From contig NZ_SDJP01000001.1 in assembly GCF_004114995.1 (NCBI RefSeq), forward strand, positions 62,001 through 126,000: a DNA stretch of 64,000 bases. Direction: 5' to 3'. Each line of letters begins with the position of its first letter. The stretch's first letter is position 1. A model generated the notes under the pieces. That model did no database searches. It had not been told where the DNA came from and was given only the letters and a program-made list of their open reading frames with translations. The DNA is from Halorubrum amylolyticum (GTDB lineage: Archaea > Halobacteriota > Halobacteria > Halobacteriales > Haloferacaceae). Position numbers and translations under genes: made by a program. Positions 26,504-35,639 of the stretch are shown here, piece after piece.

Positions 26504-27649
26504 TCAGACCCGGATCTCGATCAGCAGGTCCGACTCGGGGGACTCGCCCATCACCGACCGGACGCGGTCCCACGAGAGTCCGGCGCGGGCGGTCACCGTC
26601 TCGGCCGCGATCGCGCCGCAGGCGTTGCCCACGAGCAGGGGCACCTGGTAGTCGCGCGGGTCGTGCGAGAAGCCGTCGCCGGCGATCTCGGGATCGCGGA
26701 GGGCGGCGCCGAGGAAGCCGGCCGCGAACGCGTCCCCGGCGCCGACGGTGTCGACGGCGTCGACGTCGAAGCCGGGGTGCGACACGTCGCCGTGGGGGGT
26801 CCGAATCGTCGCGCCCTCCTCGCCGAGCTTGATCGCGACGACGCGGTCGTCGGGTTCCCACGGGTCGATGTCGGTCGAGTCGGCGAGCGCGTCGGCCTCC
26901 GGGGCGTTCAGGAAGAGCACGTCCGTGGCGTGGAGCGCGGCCTCGAACTCGCGGTCGCCGACGCGGCGCCCTGGATCGAAGCTCCGGGTTGTTCCGTCCT
27001 CGCCAGCGGCGGTCGCGAGCGCGGCCGCGGTCCCCGGCTGCTGGCCGGTGAGGTGGAGGTGGTCGGCCGCCGCCAGCGTGTCCCGGTCGAGCTCGGCCGC
27101 GGTGAACGACTCGTTGGCGCCGCCGTTCGCCAGCATGAGGAGTTCCCCGCCGCCGTCGACGATCGCGTACTTCACCGAGGTCGGCGCGTCCGCGTCGACG
27201 AGGACCTGTCCGGGATCGACGCCGGCGCTCGCCAACTCGCGGAGCGCCAGCGCGCCCGACTCGTCGCCGCCGACACTCCCGTAGACGACCGACTGGCCGC
27301 CCAATCCCACGAGCCCGACCGCGACGTTCGCGGCGCTGCCGCCGCCGGACTGTTCGAGCAGGTCGATCCGGGTCTCCCCGTCCGGCTCCGGCAGCTCGTC
27401 GACGTGGATCGTCACGTCCCAGTTGATGTGGCCGGCCGAGACCACCTTCGGGACGCGGTCGGCGGCGTCCGGTTCGAGGTCGGGATCGCCGTCGACGGGG
27501 TCATCGGCGGCGGGGTCGTCGTCGACGGGGTCGTCCTCCTCTCCCCTCTCCTCCTCGCCGGCCTCCCACTCGGAGACCTCCTCGTCCCACTCCGCGAGTT
27601 CCTCCTCCCAGTCGTCGGTCCCGTCGCGTCCCGCGCCCTCCTCGCTCAT
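26504..27649 (-). CDS. PfkB-family sugar kinase, probable ribose-1-phosphate kinase
   Basis: A 381-residue ribokinase-fold kinase. Hallmarks: substrate motif SAGHINWDVTIHVDELP, the SGGGSAANVAVGLVGLG di-Gly region, and the anion-hole/catalytic motif DTVGAGDAFAAGFL. An N-terminal extension of about 65 residues, nearly all acidic (EEELAEWDEEVSEWEAGEEE), precedes the fold and is unusual. The ATG overlaps the R15P isomerase stop by 4 nt. Given that neighbour, the likely reaction is phosphorylation of ribose-1-phosphate to ribose-1,5-bisphosphate, as in the nucleoside-degrading pathway of halophilic archaea. Specificity is inferred from context; a generic PfkB sugar kinase is the alternative. Confidence 0.85.
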   Translation of the reverse strand: MSEEGAGRDGTDDWEEELAEWDEEVSEWEAGEEERGEEDDPVDDDPAADDPVDGDPDLEPDAADRVPKVVSAGHINWDVTIHVDELPEPDGETRIDLLEQSGGGSAANVAVGLVGLGGQSVVYGSVGGDESGALALRELASAGVDPGQVLVDADAPTSVKYAIVDGGGELLMLANGGANESFTAAELDRDTLAAADHLHLTGQQPGTAAALATAAGEDGTTRSFDPGRRVGDREFEAALHATDVLFLNAPEADALADSTDIDPWEPDDRVVAIKLGEEGATIRTPHGDVSHPGFDVDAVDTVGAGDAFAAGFLGAALRDPEIAGDGFSHDPRDYQVPLLVGNACGAIAAETVTARAGLSWDRVRSVMGESPESDLLIEIRV

Positions 27650-28617
27650 GGTTCGGCCCACGGCTCCTCGGCGCCCTCGCCGAACAGCTCCCGCATCAGC
27701 GTCACGATGCTCTCGGGCGGGAACTGGCCGTGCTCGGTGACGATCGCGTCCATGTACCGCGGCGGCGTCACGTCGAACGCCGGGTTCTCGACCGCGATCT
27801 CGCCGATCCCCTCGCGGGTCTCCGGGTCGATCACCTCGCCCTCGTCGCGCATCTCGATTTCGATGGTGTGGCCCGTCAACGTCTCCGGATGGAGCTTGAT
27901 CGTCTGGGCCGCGGTCATGATCGGGACGCCGCGCTCGCGGGCGTTGACCGCGAGCCCAGAGGTGCCGATCTTGTTGATCACGCCGCCGTCCGCGGCGATC
28001 GAGTCGGCGCCGACGACGACGTGGTCGACCTCGTCGAGGTAGCGCCGCGCCGCGGAGTCGACGATCAGGGTGACGGGGACGCCGGCGTCGCGGAGCTGTT
28101 CGGCGGTGATGTGCCCCTGCTGGCGCGGGCGGGTCTCCTTCACGACCGCCGAGATCGACTTCCCCTGCTCGACGGCGGCCTCGATGCAGGCGAGCGCGTC
28201 CGTCGAGTGGCAGTGGGTCATCACCGTGTCGCCGTCGGCGAGGCGGTTCGCGCCGACCTGCCCGAGGTCTTCCTGCGCGCGGTCGAGTTGGCGGACGAAC
28301 GCGTCGCTCGCGCCGACGACGCTGCGGCGCAGCTCCTCGACGGTCTCCCCCTCCATCCGCTGGAGGACGTAGCGGAGGGCGTTCGGCAGCGACACGGCAG
28401 TCGGCCGGGTCTCGCGGAGGGTCCGCGCCGCGGCGCGCATCGACGCCCGGAAGGCGGCGGGGTCGCTCGCTGTCTCGCCGGACGCGGCCGCGGCCTCGGC
28501 CTGGGCGGCGAGCGCCTCCGCGGCCGCCGACGCGATGGCCGCCGCGCCGCGGGTCTCCATCGTCGCGATCGATTCGGCGGTCTCCCGAACGGGGGCCGCC
28601 GGCTCCGTGTCGGTCAT
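27646..28617 (-). CDS. Ribose-1,5-bisphosphate isomerase (eIF2B-like)
   Basis: A 323-residue member of the eIF2B alpha/beta/delta-related family. Diagnostic segments are MTHCHSTDALACIEAAVEQG, carrying the catalytic cysteine, and VVGADSIAADGGVINKIGTS, carrying the catalytic aspartate. It interconverts ribose-1,5-bisphosphate and ribulose-1,5-bisphosphate. A methylthioribose-1-phosphate isomerase is related, but the fused kinase/aldolase/phosphatase neighbourhood favours R15P isomerase. It overlaps the kinase gene by 4 nt and lies 120 nt after the aldolase. Confidence 0.88.
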   Translation of the reverse strand: MTDTEPAAPVRETAESIATMETRGAAAIASAAAEALAAQAEAAAASGETASDPAAFRASMRAAARTLRETRPTAVSLPNALRYVLQRMEGETVEELRRSVVGASDAFVRQLDRAQEDLGQVGANRLADGDTVMTHCHSTDALACIEAAVEQGKSISAVVKETRPRQQGHITAEQLRDAGVPVTLIVDSAARRYLDEVDHVVVGADSIAADGGVINKIGTSGLAVNARERGVPIMTAAQTIKLHPETLTGHTIEIEMRDEGEVIDPETREGIGEIAVENPAFDVTPPRYMDAIVTEHGQFPPESIVTLMRELFGEGAEEPWAEP

Positions 28618-28679
28618 ACCGATCCAGTAGCCGGCTCGGTAGTGATAAAACCGAGCAAGAAGCGGTCGGGTGCGAGTCG

Positions 28680-28772
28680 CCGGCGTCCGGCTGTCGCCCC
28701 CTGCTACAAGCCGTCGGCGTCCGGCTGTCGCCCCTCACTACGAGCCGTCGGCGTCCGGCTGTTGGCCGTAGC
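28680..28772. repeat. 34-bp imperfect tandem repeat, 3 copies, overlapping a gene's 3' end
   Basis: The core ggcgtccggctgt recurs at 28682, 28716 and 28750, exactly 34 bp apart. The copy at 28750 is inside the aldolase gene and encodes its last residues (QQPDADGS). The other two lie beyond the stop and carry the same codons. On the gene's strand each copy ends with a stop-like TAG. Confidence 0.85.
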
Positions 28773-29442
28773 TCTCGAACCGCTCCTCGACGGTCGCCAT
28801 CTGCTCGTCGGAGAGGACGTGCGGCTCGCCGACCGCCGACGCCCGGAGGTAGAGCCGGCAGAGGTCCTCGACGTGGCGGGTGTTCTCGACCGCCGTCTCG
28901 ACGTCCGGGCCGGTGACGACGAGCCCGTGGTTCGCGAGGATCGCGGCGTCGGAGTCGGCCTCGGCCATCGCGGCCACCACGTTCGCGGCCAGCTCCTCCG
29001 TGCCGTACGGCGCGTAGTCGGCCAGCGGGACCTCCCGACCCACCGCGGCGATCATGTAGTGAACGGGCGGCAGCTTCCGGTGGAGCGTCGCCATCGTCGT
29101 CGCCCACGGCGAGTGGGTGTGGACGATCGCGCCCGGCCGGTCGTGCTTGTAGATCCCCGTGTGCATCGGCACCTCGCTCGACGGGGCCATCCGGCCCGCC
29201 AGCCGCCCGCCATCCAGCGAGACCACCGGCACGTCGGCCGCGTCGAAGGAGTCGTACGGGACTCCGGTGGGCGTCACCGCGACCCGCTCGCCCTCGCGGA
29301 CGCTCAGGTTCCCGGTCCGCGCCGGCGTCAGGTCCGCGAGCGCCGGCGCGTACTCCACGACCGCCTCGCGCGCGTCGCGCAGGAGGTCGGGGTCGGGGTT
29401 GGCGTCGGCGTCGACGTCGGAATCGGCTCCCTCCCGACTCAT
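28738..29442 (-). CDS. Class II aldolase, probable ribulose-1-phosphate aldolase
   Basis: A 234-residue zinc class II aldolase of the fuculose/rhamnulose phosphate type. Visible features are the phosphate-binding [18 protein letters not shown], the catalytic glutamate with the [18 protein letters not shown] segment, and the Zn ligands HTHS and later NHGLVV. In context it should cleave ribulose-1-phosphate to dihydroxyacetone phosphate and glycolaldehyde. Start at the ATG at 29442 ([11 protein letters not shown]), which overlaps the stop of the HAD gene by 4 nt; the longer open frame back to 30378 is a shadow. Its 3' end is part of a 34-bp tandem repeat. Confidence 0.88.
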   Translation of the reverse strand: MSREGADSDVDADANPDPDLLRDAREAVVEYAPALADLTPARTGNLSVREGERVAVTPTGVPYDSFDAADVPVVSLDGGRLAGRMAPSSEVPMHTGIYKHDRPGAIVHTHSPWATTMATLHRKLPPVHYMIAAVGREVPLADYAPYGTEELAANVVAAMAEADSDAAILANHGLVVTGPDVETAVENTRHVEDLCRLYLRASAVGEPHVLSDEQMATVEERFESYGQQPDADGS

Positions 29443-30152
29443 GTCGCCACCTCCGTCAGGTCGGCGAACGCGCCGAGGCGGTAGTCCGGGTGCCGGTCGC
29501 CGTCGAGCTCGTCGATCGCGGGCGCCTCGCCGTCGGCGACGAACAGCGCCGTATCCATCCCGATCGCGTTCGCGCCGGCCACGTCGGCGCCGACGTTGTC
29601 GCCGACCATGAGCGCCTCGCTCGGCCGGCGGTCGAACGCCGCGAGCGCGGTCGTGAAGGGGATCGCGCTCGGCTTCTCGCGGCCGACCTCCTCGGAGGTG
29701 ACGAGCCGGTTGATCCGGTCGTCGATCGCGAGCCGCGAGAGCTTTCGGAGCTGGACCCGGGTGGTGAGGTTGGTCACGACCGCGATGTCGGTCCCCGCCT
29801 CGGTGAGCGCGTCGAAGACGCGCTCGACCCCGTCGCAAAGCTCCATCTCGCTCGCGTACCCCTCCCAGTACGCGTCGCCGAGCGCTAGCGCGTCGGCGGC
29901 GTCGTGCTCGCCGGCGTGGCGCCGCAGCGCGCGCTTGAAATAGATGTGCCGGTCGTGAGAGGCGGCGGTCTCGCGCGTCTCCCGCTTCGTCTCCCGCCGC
30001 GCCGTCGCGTACAGCTCGTCGAACGTCTCGCGGTCCATCTCGTACCCCCGGTCGCGGAACGCCGCGAGGGCGGCCCGCTTGCCCGCCTCGTTGCAGGGGG
30101 CGTACGGGTACAGGGTGTTGTCGAGGTCGAAGAACACCGCCTCGTAGCTCAT
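29439..30152 (-). CDS. HAD-family hydrolase, probable ribulose-1,5-bisphosphate phosphatase
   Basis: A 237-residue haloacid-dehalogenase phosphatase with all four motifs: DLDNT (catalytic aspartates, in [15 protein letters not shown]), VVTNLTT, K in [11 protein letters not shown], and [12 protein letters not shown]. Being first in a four-gene set with the aldolase, R15P isomerase and sugar kinase suggests it dephosphorylates RuBP to ribulose-1-phosphate. The alternative is a generic HAD phosphatase. It starts at the ATG at 30152 ([13 protein letters not shown]), 275 nt from cheF, so this is the likely promoter-proximal gene of the set. Confidence 0.85.
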   Translation of the reverse strand: MSYEAVFFDLDNTLYPYAPCNEAGKRAALAAFRDRGYEMDRETFDELYATARRETKRETRETAASHDRHIYFKRALRRHAGEHDAADALALGDAYWEGYASEMELCDGVERVFDALTEAGTDIAVVTNLTTRVQLRKLSRLAIDDRINRLVTSEEVGREKPSAIPFTTALAAFDRRPSEALMVGDNVGADVAGANAIGMDTALFVADGEAPAIDELDGDRHPDYRLGAFADLTEVAT

Positions 30153-30427
30153 GCGCTTCCTCGGTCAGGGAGCGACTTAAGAGTGATTCGACGGCGGAGA
30201 CGCGGAGCGGCCGCGACGACGTGGAGTACCTCCGACGGTGCGGAGCGTCCGAGCGAACCCGCGGCTTATGACGGATACCGCGGCCACGCCCTCCGTGGCG
30301 TGAGCGACGCCCGCGGCGGCCGAGGCGGGAGCCCGGCGCACCGCCGCGGAAAAGACGACCGCGCCGGCTGTTCGCCACTTCTCGGCGGTATCCCTCGACG
30401 GCGACTCCGCCGGCGATCGCCAGCCGG
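30153..30427. other. Intergenic region upstream of the pentose bisphosphate genes
   Basis: A 275-bp spacer between the HAD phosphatase start and the cheF stop. It contains gcgacttaagagtgatt near 30170, which could serve as the core promoter for the phosphatase gene on the minus strand. Otherwise it holds only GC-rich sequence without a convincing frame. Confidence 0.35.
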
Positions 30428-31300
30428 CTACTGCTCGTTCATCGCCTCGCTGGCGATGTTGCGCCCGCGGGAGTTCAGCGCCACCTCGCGGCGCACCCGC
30501 ACCTCCTCGACCACTTCGAGCTCGACGAGCCGCTCGAACGTCTCCTCGACCGCGTCGACGTCCATCCCGAGGAACGACGGGATCTCGAACGGCGAGACGC
30601 CGGAGTACAGCGCCATCAACACCTCCCGGTCGCGGCTGGAGAGGTCGACGTTCGTCGACGAGCGCTCCTCGCCCTTCCGGAGCCACGCCTCGACGAACCG
30701 CATCCGGTTGGGGTCGCCGGCGATGTGGGTCTCGATGCTCGTCCCCTCGTCGTCGGTGTGCGACACCTCGATCACGGGCTTCTTCTCGCCGTTGACGGTT
30801 CGTTTCGCGGCGTCGAGGCCGCTGATGTCGTCGAGGTCGAACTTTATGAACGCGCCGCTCTCCATGGCCGCGTTGAGCCCGTTCTCGTCGATTTTTACCC
30901 GCGCCTGCTCCCACTCGGTCTCCTGAACGACGCCGCCCTCGATCGCCGGGTGTTTCGCGGTCACGGTCCGCTGGTCGAGCAGCGCCCGGTACACGTCGCG
31001 CTCGAACGACTCGTGGTCCGAGGCGGCGACGAGCAGCACCTGATCGCCGAGGTCGAAGCTGACGTAGTTGGAGACGCGTGCGACCGACTGGTTGGCGTCG
31101 TGGCGCCCGCCGAGCCCTTCCAGATCCGAGAGCGGGACCGTGCGCTTCCCGTCGTTGCCGGCTAAGATTAGCCGGCGGTTCGAGAGGAGGACGCGTCCCG
31201 GCGTCCACGAGACGTCGCTCACCTTCCGCCCCTCGCGGACGGCGACGGCGAACCGCGCCTGGGTGTCGGAGACCTTGTACTCGCCGCTCTCCCCCGACAT
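30428..31300 (-). CDS. cheF: Taxis protein CheF (DUF439)
   Basis: A 290-residue archaeal taxis protein. The CheF/DUF439 layout is visible: a beta-rich N-terminal half ([38 protein letters not shown]) and a C-terminal winged-helix-like segment ([39 protein letters not shown]). In Halobacterium CheF proteins link the Che proteins to the archaellum motor. It directly abuts the HEAT-repeat gene (TAA then ATG), the last gene of the che operon here. Confidence 0.9.
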   Translation of the reverse strand: MSGESGEYKVSDTQARFAVAVREGRKVSDVSWTPGRVLLSNRRLILAGNDGKRTVPLSDLEGLGGRHDANQSVARVSNYVSFDLGDQVLLVAASDHESFERDVYRALLDQRTVTAKHPAIEGGVVQETEWEQARVKIDENGLNAAMESGAFIKFDLDDISGLDAAKRTVNGEKKPVIEVSHTDDEGTSIETHIAGDPNRMRFVEAWLRKGEERSSTNVDLSSRDREVLMALYSGVSPFEIPSFLGMDVDAVEETFERLVELEVVEEVRVRREVALNSRGRNIASEAMNEQ

Positions 31301-32509
31301 TTACGGTCCCCCCGCCCGGAGCTTCGAGACCGCCGAGAACACCCGCTTCCGGACCGCGGGGCTCTCGTCGTCGGTGAACTCTTCGAGCCGGTTGAGCGTC
31401 TCCTGTCCCCCGACCTGTCCGAGCACGAACACCGCCTTCGCGCGGGCCTCTTCGGGATGTTCGGTACCGAGCCGATCGAGGAGTCGGTCCTCGACGATCG
31501 GCCCGCCGAGGCTCTTGAGGCTGGTGGCCGCGAACTGCGCGGTCTGCGCGTCGTCGTCCGCGAGCGCGTCCGCCAGCGCCTCGACCGCGACCGCCGACTC
31601 CGGCTCCGCGACGCGGCCGAGAATCCACGCCGCGTTCCGTCGCTGGCGGCTCTGCTGGCCGTCGGTGAGGATCTCGACGAGCGGCTCGACGACCGTCTCG
31701 TCGTCGGCCTGCTTCAGCTCGGAGACGACCCGGTCGCGGACCGCGTGGCTCTGCTGGGTCGGCACGTTCGAGAGCAGCTCGATGATCGAGTACACCGCGG
31801 CGTTGCGCACCACCGCGCTCTCGTCGCCGAGCGCGCGGGCCAGCGGCTCGACCGGGTCCGGGTTGTTCGCCTTCCCGAGCGCGCCGGCGGCGATGCGCCG
31901 GAGCGACTCGTCGCCGTCGGCGAGCAGGTCGATCAGGGGAGAAAGCGCCTGATCCGTACCGATGGTCCCGAGCGCGTTGGCGGCGGCGCGTCGGACCCGC
32001 GGCTCGTCGTCGAGCCGTTCCGTCAGCTCGGGCACCGCGCGGGGGTCGGCGAAGGTCCCGCAGGCCTGACAGGCGCGGAGCCTGACGCGGGGGTCCTCGT
32101 CGTCGAGCGCCTCGACGAGGTGCTGGAGGCCGCTCGCGTCGTCGAGCCGGCCGAGCGCGTTGGCGGCGGCCATCCGGAGCTCCGGGCGGTCGGCCTGCAG
32201 CGCGCGGGCGAACTTCCGAGCGGTGACCCACTCGGCCTCGGAGCCCTTGGTGCCGGTGAGCTCCGAGAGGAGCTGTTCGAGCGCCGCCTCGCCGATCTCG
32301 TCGAGCGCGTCCACCGCGGCCCCCCGGACCTGCGCGTCCTCGTCGCTCGTCGCCGCACGCAGGAGCACGTCGATCGACGGCTGGTCGCTGGGGTCGGCGA
32401 CCTCCCCGAGGAACTCGGCCGCGCGCTTCCGGACCGCGGCGCTGTCGCTGCCCAAGGCGTCCCTGAGCCGCTCGGCGTTCCCGTCCCGTGCGTGCTGATA
32501 CAGCGACAT
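31301..32509 (-). CDS. HEAT-repeat taxis protein
   Basis: A 402-residue all-helical protein made of about 12 HEAT/PBS-lyase-type repeats, each with the pattern 'VR..AA.ALG.i.d..a...L...L.D.d..VR'. Examples are RPELRMAAANALGRLDD, DPRVRLRACQACGTFAD and EPRVRRAAANALGTIGT. The Halobacterium equivalent next to CheF is required for taxis and binds Che proteins and the archaellum; that is family knowledge. It overlaps cheR by 1 nt (TGATG) and abuts cheF. Start at the ATG at 32509 (MSLYQHARDGNAERLRDA). Confidence 0.9.
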   Translation of the reverse strand: MSLYQHARDGNAERLRDALGSDSAAVRKRAAEFLGEVADPSDQPSIDVLLRAATSDEDAQVRGAAVDALDEIGEAALEQLLSELTGTKGSEAEWVTARKFARALQADRPELRMAAANALGRLDDASGLQHLVEALDDEDPRVRLRACQACGTFADPRAVPELTERLDDEPRVRRAAANALGTIGTDQALSPLIDLLADGDESLRRIAAGALGKANNPDPVEPLARALGDESAVVRNAAVYSIIELLSNVPTQQSHAVRDRVVSELKQADDETVVEPLVEILTDGQQSRQRRNAAWILGRVAEPESAVAVEALADALADDDAQTAQFAATSLKSLGGPIVEDRLLDRLGTEHPEEARAKAVFVLGQVGGQETLNRLEEFTDDESPAVRKRVFSAVSKLRAGGP

Positions 32510-33318
32510 CAGACCCTCCGGAACACCCGCCGGCGCTTGTCGATCGGCTCGTACCTGTCCGAGCGGTCCGGCGGGACGCTCTCGGTCATCCCGAGCACGA
32601 GCACGCCGTCGTCCGCGAGCGACGCCTCCAGCGTGTCGAACAGCGCACCCTTGTGGTCGACGTCGATGTAGATCAGCAGGTTGCGGCACAACACCACGTC
32701 GAAGGGGTCGCGCGCCCCGTCGCGGATCAGGTCGTGCGTCTCGAAGTCGACGAGCCGTTTGACCTCCGAGCGAACCCGGAACGCGTCTTCGTCGCGCTCG
32801 ACGTAGCGGTCGGGGTCCGAGAGGGGTTCGAGTTCCGCCGCGATGTCGGTCGTGCGGGTGGTGTGATAGACCCCCTCTCGGGCGTTGTCGAGCGCCTCCT
32901 CGCTGATGTCCGAGCCGAGCACCTCGACGCGCGACTCGTCGATCTCGGGGTCGTCGCAGGCCAACATCGCGACCGAGTACGGCTCCCGGCCGTCGGCCGA
33001 GGGGGCCGACCAGACGCGGACCCGCCGCTGTTCGCTCGTCCGCTCGCGAAGCACCCCGCGGAGCACGTCCCACATCTCCGGGTTGCGGAAGAACTCCGTC
33101 ACGTTGATCGTGAGCGCGTCCATCAGCGCCTCGCGCTCGTCGTCGTCCTCCCGGAGCAGCCGCTCGTACTCGGCGTGCGACTCGGTGTCGCGCCGGCGCA
33201 TCCGGGCGGTGATCCGGCGATCGAGGTACGACTCGTTGTAGTAGCCGGGCTCGAACGGCACCGTGTCGTTGATCTGTCTGAGGACGCCCTCGAACTCCGT
33301 CTCGGTCTCGCCGCTCAT
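32509..33318 (-). CDS. cheR: Chemotaxis protein methyltransferase CheR
   Basis: A 269-residue SAM-dependent methyltransferase that methylates glutamates on transducers. It has the N-terminal helical CheR domain (INDTVPFEPGYYNESYLDRR; LTINVTEFFRNPEMWDVLRG) and the SAM fold (RVWSAPSADGREPYSVAML). The glutamate motif, FDVVLCRNLLIYIDVDHKGA, is also present. Overlaps cheA by 4 nt (ATGA) and the HEAT gene by 1 nt. Confidence 0.96.
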   Translation of the reverse strand: MSGETETEFEGVLRQINDTVPFEPGYYNESYLDRRITARMRRRDTESHAEYERLLREDDDEREALMDALTINVTEFFRNPEMWDVLRGVLRERTSEQRRVRVWSAPSADGREPYSVAMLACDDPEIDESRVEVLGSDISEEALDNAREGVYHTTRTTDIAAELEPLSDPDRYVERDEDAFRVRSEVKRLVDFETHDLIRDGARDPFDVVLCRNLLIYIDVDHKGALFDTLEASLADDGVLVLGMTESVPPDRSDRYEPIDKRRRVFRRV

Positions 33319-35639
33319 AGGCTCACCACGTCGAGGACGGCCACGACGTCGCCGTCGCCGAGGACCGCCGTGCCGCTGAGCCCCGGCGTCCCCGACAGCG
33401 GCCCGTCGAGCGGTTTCACGACCACCTCCTCCTGATCGAGCACGGCGTCGCAGTGGAGCGCGACTTGTCGCGTCTCCTCGCGGATTCGCACGAGCATCCC
33501 CTCGTCGGTCACGCCGCCGTCGGTCGTCGCGGCGGCGTCGGTCTCCGCGGACTCGGCGTCGTCCGCCGCCCCGCCGGGAGCACCGGCACCGCTTCCCGCC
33601 CCGGCCGCCGCGGCGCCGCCGTTCGCGAGCCGCTCGTTCAGCCGAATCACCGGGTACAGGTCGTCCTCGTGGCGGACGATCTCGTCGCCGTGGACCTCCT
33701 CCACGTCGTCCGCGCGGGCGACCTCGGCGATCGACTTGATCGGGATTCCGTACTCCGTGCCGCCCACGTCGACGAACATCACCTTCACGATGGCGACGGT
33801 GACGGGGAGGCGGAACCGGACCGTCGTCCCTTCTCCCGGGTCGCTCTCGACCGAGACCGAGCCGTCGAGGTCGCGGGCGGTCGTCCGGACCACGTCCATC
33901 CCGACGCCGCGCCCGGAGACGTCGGTCACTTCCTCCGCGGTGGAGAAGCCGGGGTGGAACACGAGGTCGTAGACCTCGTCGTCCTCCATCGCCTCGACCG
34001 CCTCGCGGCTCTTGACGCCCTCGTCGACCGCCTTCTCGCGGAGCTGGTCGGGGTCGAGCCCGCCGCCGTCGTCGGCCACTTCGATGATGACGTGGTCGCG
34101 CTCACGCTCGGCCGTGAGCCTGACGTGCCCGGTCGGGTCCTTGCCGGCGGCCTCGCGCTCCTCGGGGGTCTCGATCCCGTGGTCCACCGCGTTCCGCAGG
34201 ACGTGGACGAGCGGGTCGCGCATCTCCGTGAGGATGGTGCGGTCGAGCTCCACGTCGTCGCCCTCGATCTCGAAGTCGATCCGCTTGTCGAGGTCCCGCG
34301 AGATGTCGCGGACGAGCCGCGGGAACGAGTCCGACACCTGCGAGAACGGGATGAGCCGCATGTCCATCGCCGTGTCCTGCAGGCTGGACGCAAGCTTGTC
34401 GAGCTCGTCTAACGCGTCAGACTGCGCGTTCAGCTCCTCCAGCTCCCGGCGGAGCTTGATCCGGCTCGTCACCAGCTGCTCGACGAGCCCGTACAGCTCG
34501 TCGACCTGATCCACGTCGACCCGGATGGACTTGATCTCGTCGCCGGACTTGGTGTCTGACGAGGAGCCGTCTTCGTCGCTCTCGACGTCCGCGTCCGCGT
34601 CGTCCGCGCCCTCGTTGTCTGTATCGTCGACATCGCTGTCTGTATCGTCGACATCGCTGACGGCGTCCGCGTCGCCGTCGATGTCGTCGGTTTCGGGTTC
34701 GGTATCGGCGTCGGACTCGGCGTCGTCGACAGCACCGGCGTCGGACTCGGCGTCGTCGGCAGCACCGGCGTCGTCGTCCGCGGTCGCTTCGGCGTCGCCG
34801 TCCACCTCGACCGCGTCGCCCCCGTCGTCACCCCCGACGAGAGCCGTCGCGATCGACTCGACCTGCGTGAGCGCGCCGATCCCCTCGGCGACGACCCCGG
34901 GGTCGGCGTCGGCGACGAACGCGTCGAACCGCTCCTCGTACTCCCCGTCCTCCAGCGCCCCCGGGTCGGGGACCGTGACGTACTCGCCGAACTGGTCGTC
35001 GAGCGCCTGCAACACGAGCGCGGCGTCGACCCCCGCCATGGCGGCCTCGCCGACCGTCACGTCCGCGTACACGACCGGGTCGTCGAGGGCGGCCGCCGCG
35101 TCGGGGAGTTCGGGGACTGAGACGGCGTCCGCGTCGTCTCCGGTCTCCCCGGTCGCGCCGTCTTCCGCCGTGTCGGTGTCGGCGGTCTCCGGTTCGCCGG
35201 TTTCGGCGGCGGTCTCCGGCTCGCCGGTTTCGTCGCCCGCGTCGCCGTCCCCGCCGCCGACGGTCCCGTGTTCCTCCATCTCGCGGAGCCGGCTCTCCAG
35301 GTCGGAGGGATCGGTCGACACGTCGCCGGTGTCGGCGATCTCGGACACCATCGCCTCGACGGTGTCGACCCCCTCGAAGAGCAGATCCATCAGCTCGGGC
35401 GTCACCTCGCGGTCGCCCTGTCGGACCGCGTCGAGCAGGTCTTCGAGGGCGTGCCCGAAGTCGGAGACGTCCTCGTACCCCATCGCCGCGGCGTTGCCCT
35501 TCAGCGTGTGGGCGACGCGGAACACGTCGTCCATCGCCTCGGCGTCCTCGGGGTCCGCCTCCAACGCGAGCAGGGCGTTGTTCAGGTCCGTGATCCCGTC
35601 TTCCGCCTCGGCGACGAACGCGGCGCGGTGGGAGTCCAT
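33315..35639 (-). CDS. cheA: Chemotaxis histidine kinase CheA
   Basis: A 774-residue CheA. Order: P1/Hpt with H44 in VAHTLKGNAAAMGYED; a long acidic linker/P2 region (about 110-390) in which the nucleotide sequence repeats a GACGCCGAGTCCGACGCC-type unit (AVDDAESDADTE-like); a dimerisation helix; the ATPase with N box (HVLRNAVDHGIETPEER) and G boxes (EVADDGGGLDP, GRGVGMDVVRT); and a C-terminal CheW-like P5 domain (GGTEYGIPIKSIAEVARADD). It transfers phosphate to CheY and CheB. No CheY gene is in the window. Overlaps cheB by 1 nt. Confidence 0.97.
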   Translation of the reverse strand: MDSHRAAFVAEAEDGITDLNNALLALEADPEDAEAMDDVFRVAHTLKGNAAAMGYEDVSDFGHALEDLLDAVRQGDREVTPELMDLLFEGVDTVEAMVSEIADTGDVSTDPSDLESRLREMEEHGTVGGGDGDAGDETGEPETAAETGEPETADTDTAEDGATGETGDDADAVSVPELPDAAAALDDPVVYADVTVGEAAMAGVDAALVLQALDDQFGEYVTVPDPGALEDGEYEERFDAFVADADPGVVAEGIGALTQVESIATALVGGDDGGDAVEVDGDAEATADDDAGAADDAESDAGAVDDAESDADTEPETDDIDGDADAVSDVDDTDSDVDDTDNEGADDADADVESDEDGSSSDTKSGDEIKSIRVDVDQVDELYGLVEQLVTSRIKLRRELEELNAQSDALDELDKLASSLQDTAMDMRLIPFSQVSDSFPRLVRDISRDLDKRIDFEIEGDDVELDRTILTEMRDPLVHVLRNAVDHGIETPEEREAAGKDPTGHVRLTAERERDHVIIEVADDGGGLDPDQLREKAVDEGVKSREAVEAMEDDEVYDLVFHPGFSTAEEVTDVSGRGVGMDVVRTTARDLDGSVSVESDPGEGTTVRFRLPVTVAIVKVMFVDVGGTEYGIPIKSIAEVARADDVEEVHGDEIVRHEDDLYPVIRLNERLANGGAAAAGAGSGAGAPGGAADDAESAETDAAATTDGGVTDEGMLVRIREETRQVALHCDAVLDQEEVVVKPLDGPLSGTPGLSGTAVLGDGDVVAVLDVVSL

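Noticed and set aside
27650..29107. Upstream extension of the PfkB kinase frame
   Set aside because: The extension overlaps the R15P isomerase and aldolase in another frame and reads as Arg-rich noise. The ATG at 27649 is the natural start, overlapping the isomerase stop.
30177..32231. 684-codon minus-strand open frame
   Set aside because: It is an out-of-frame shadow over cheF and the HEAT-repeat gene, both of which have clear protein families. Its translation is Arg/Gly-rich noise.
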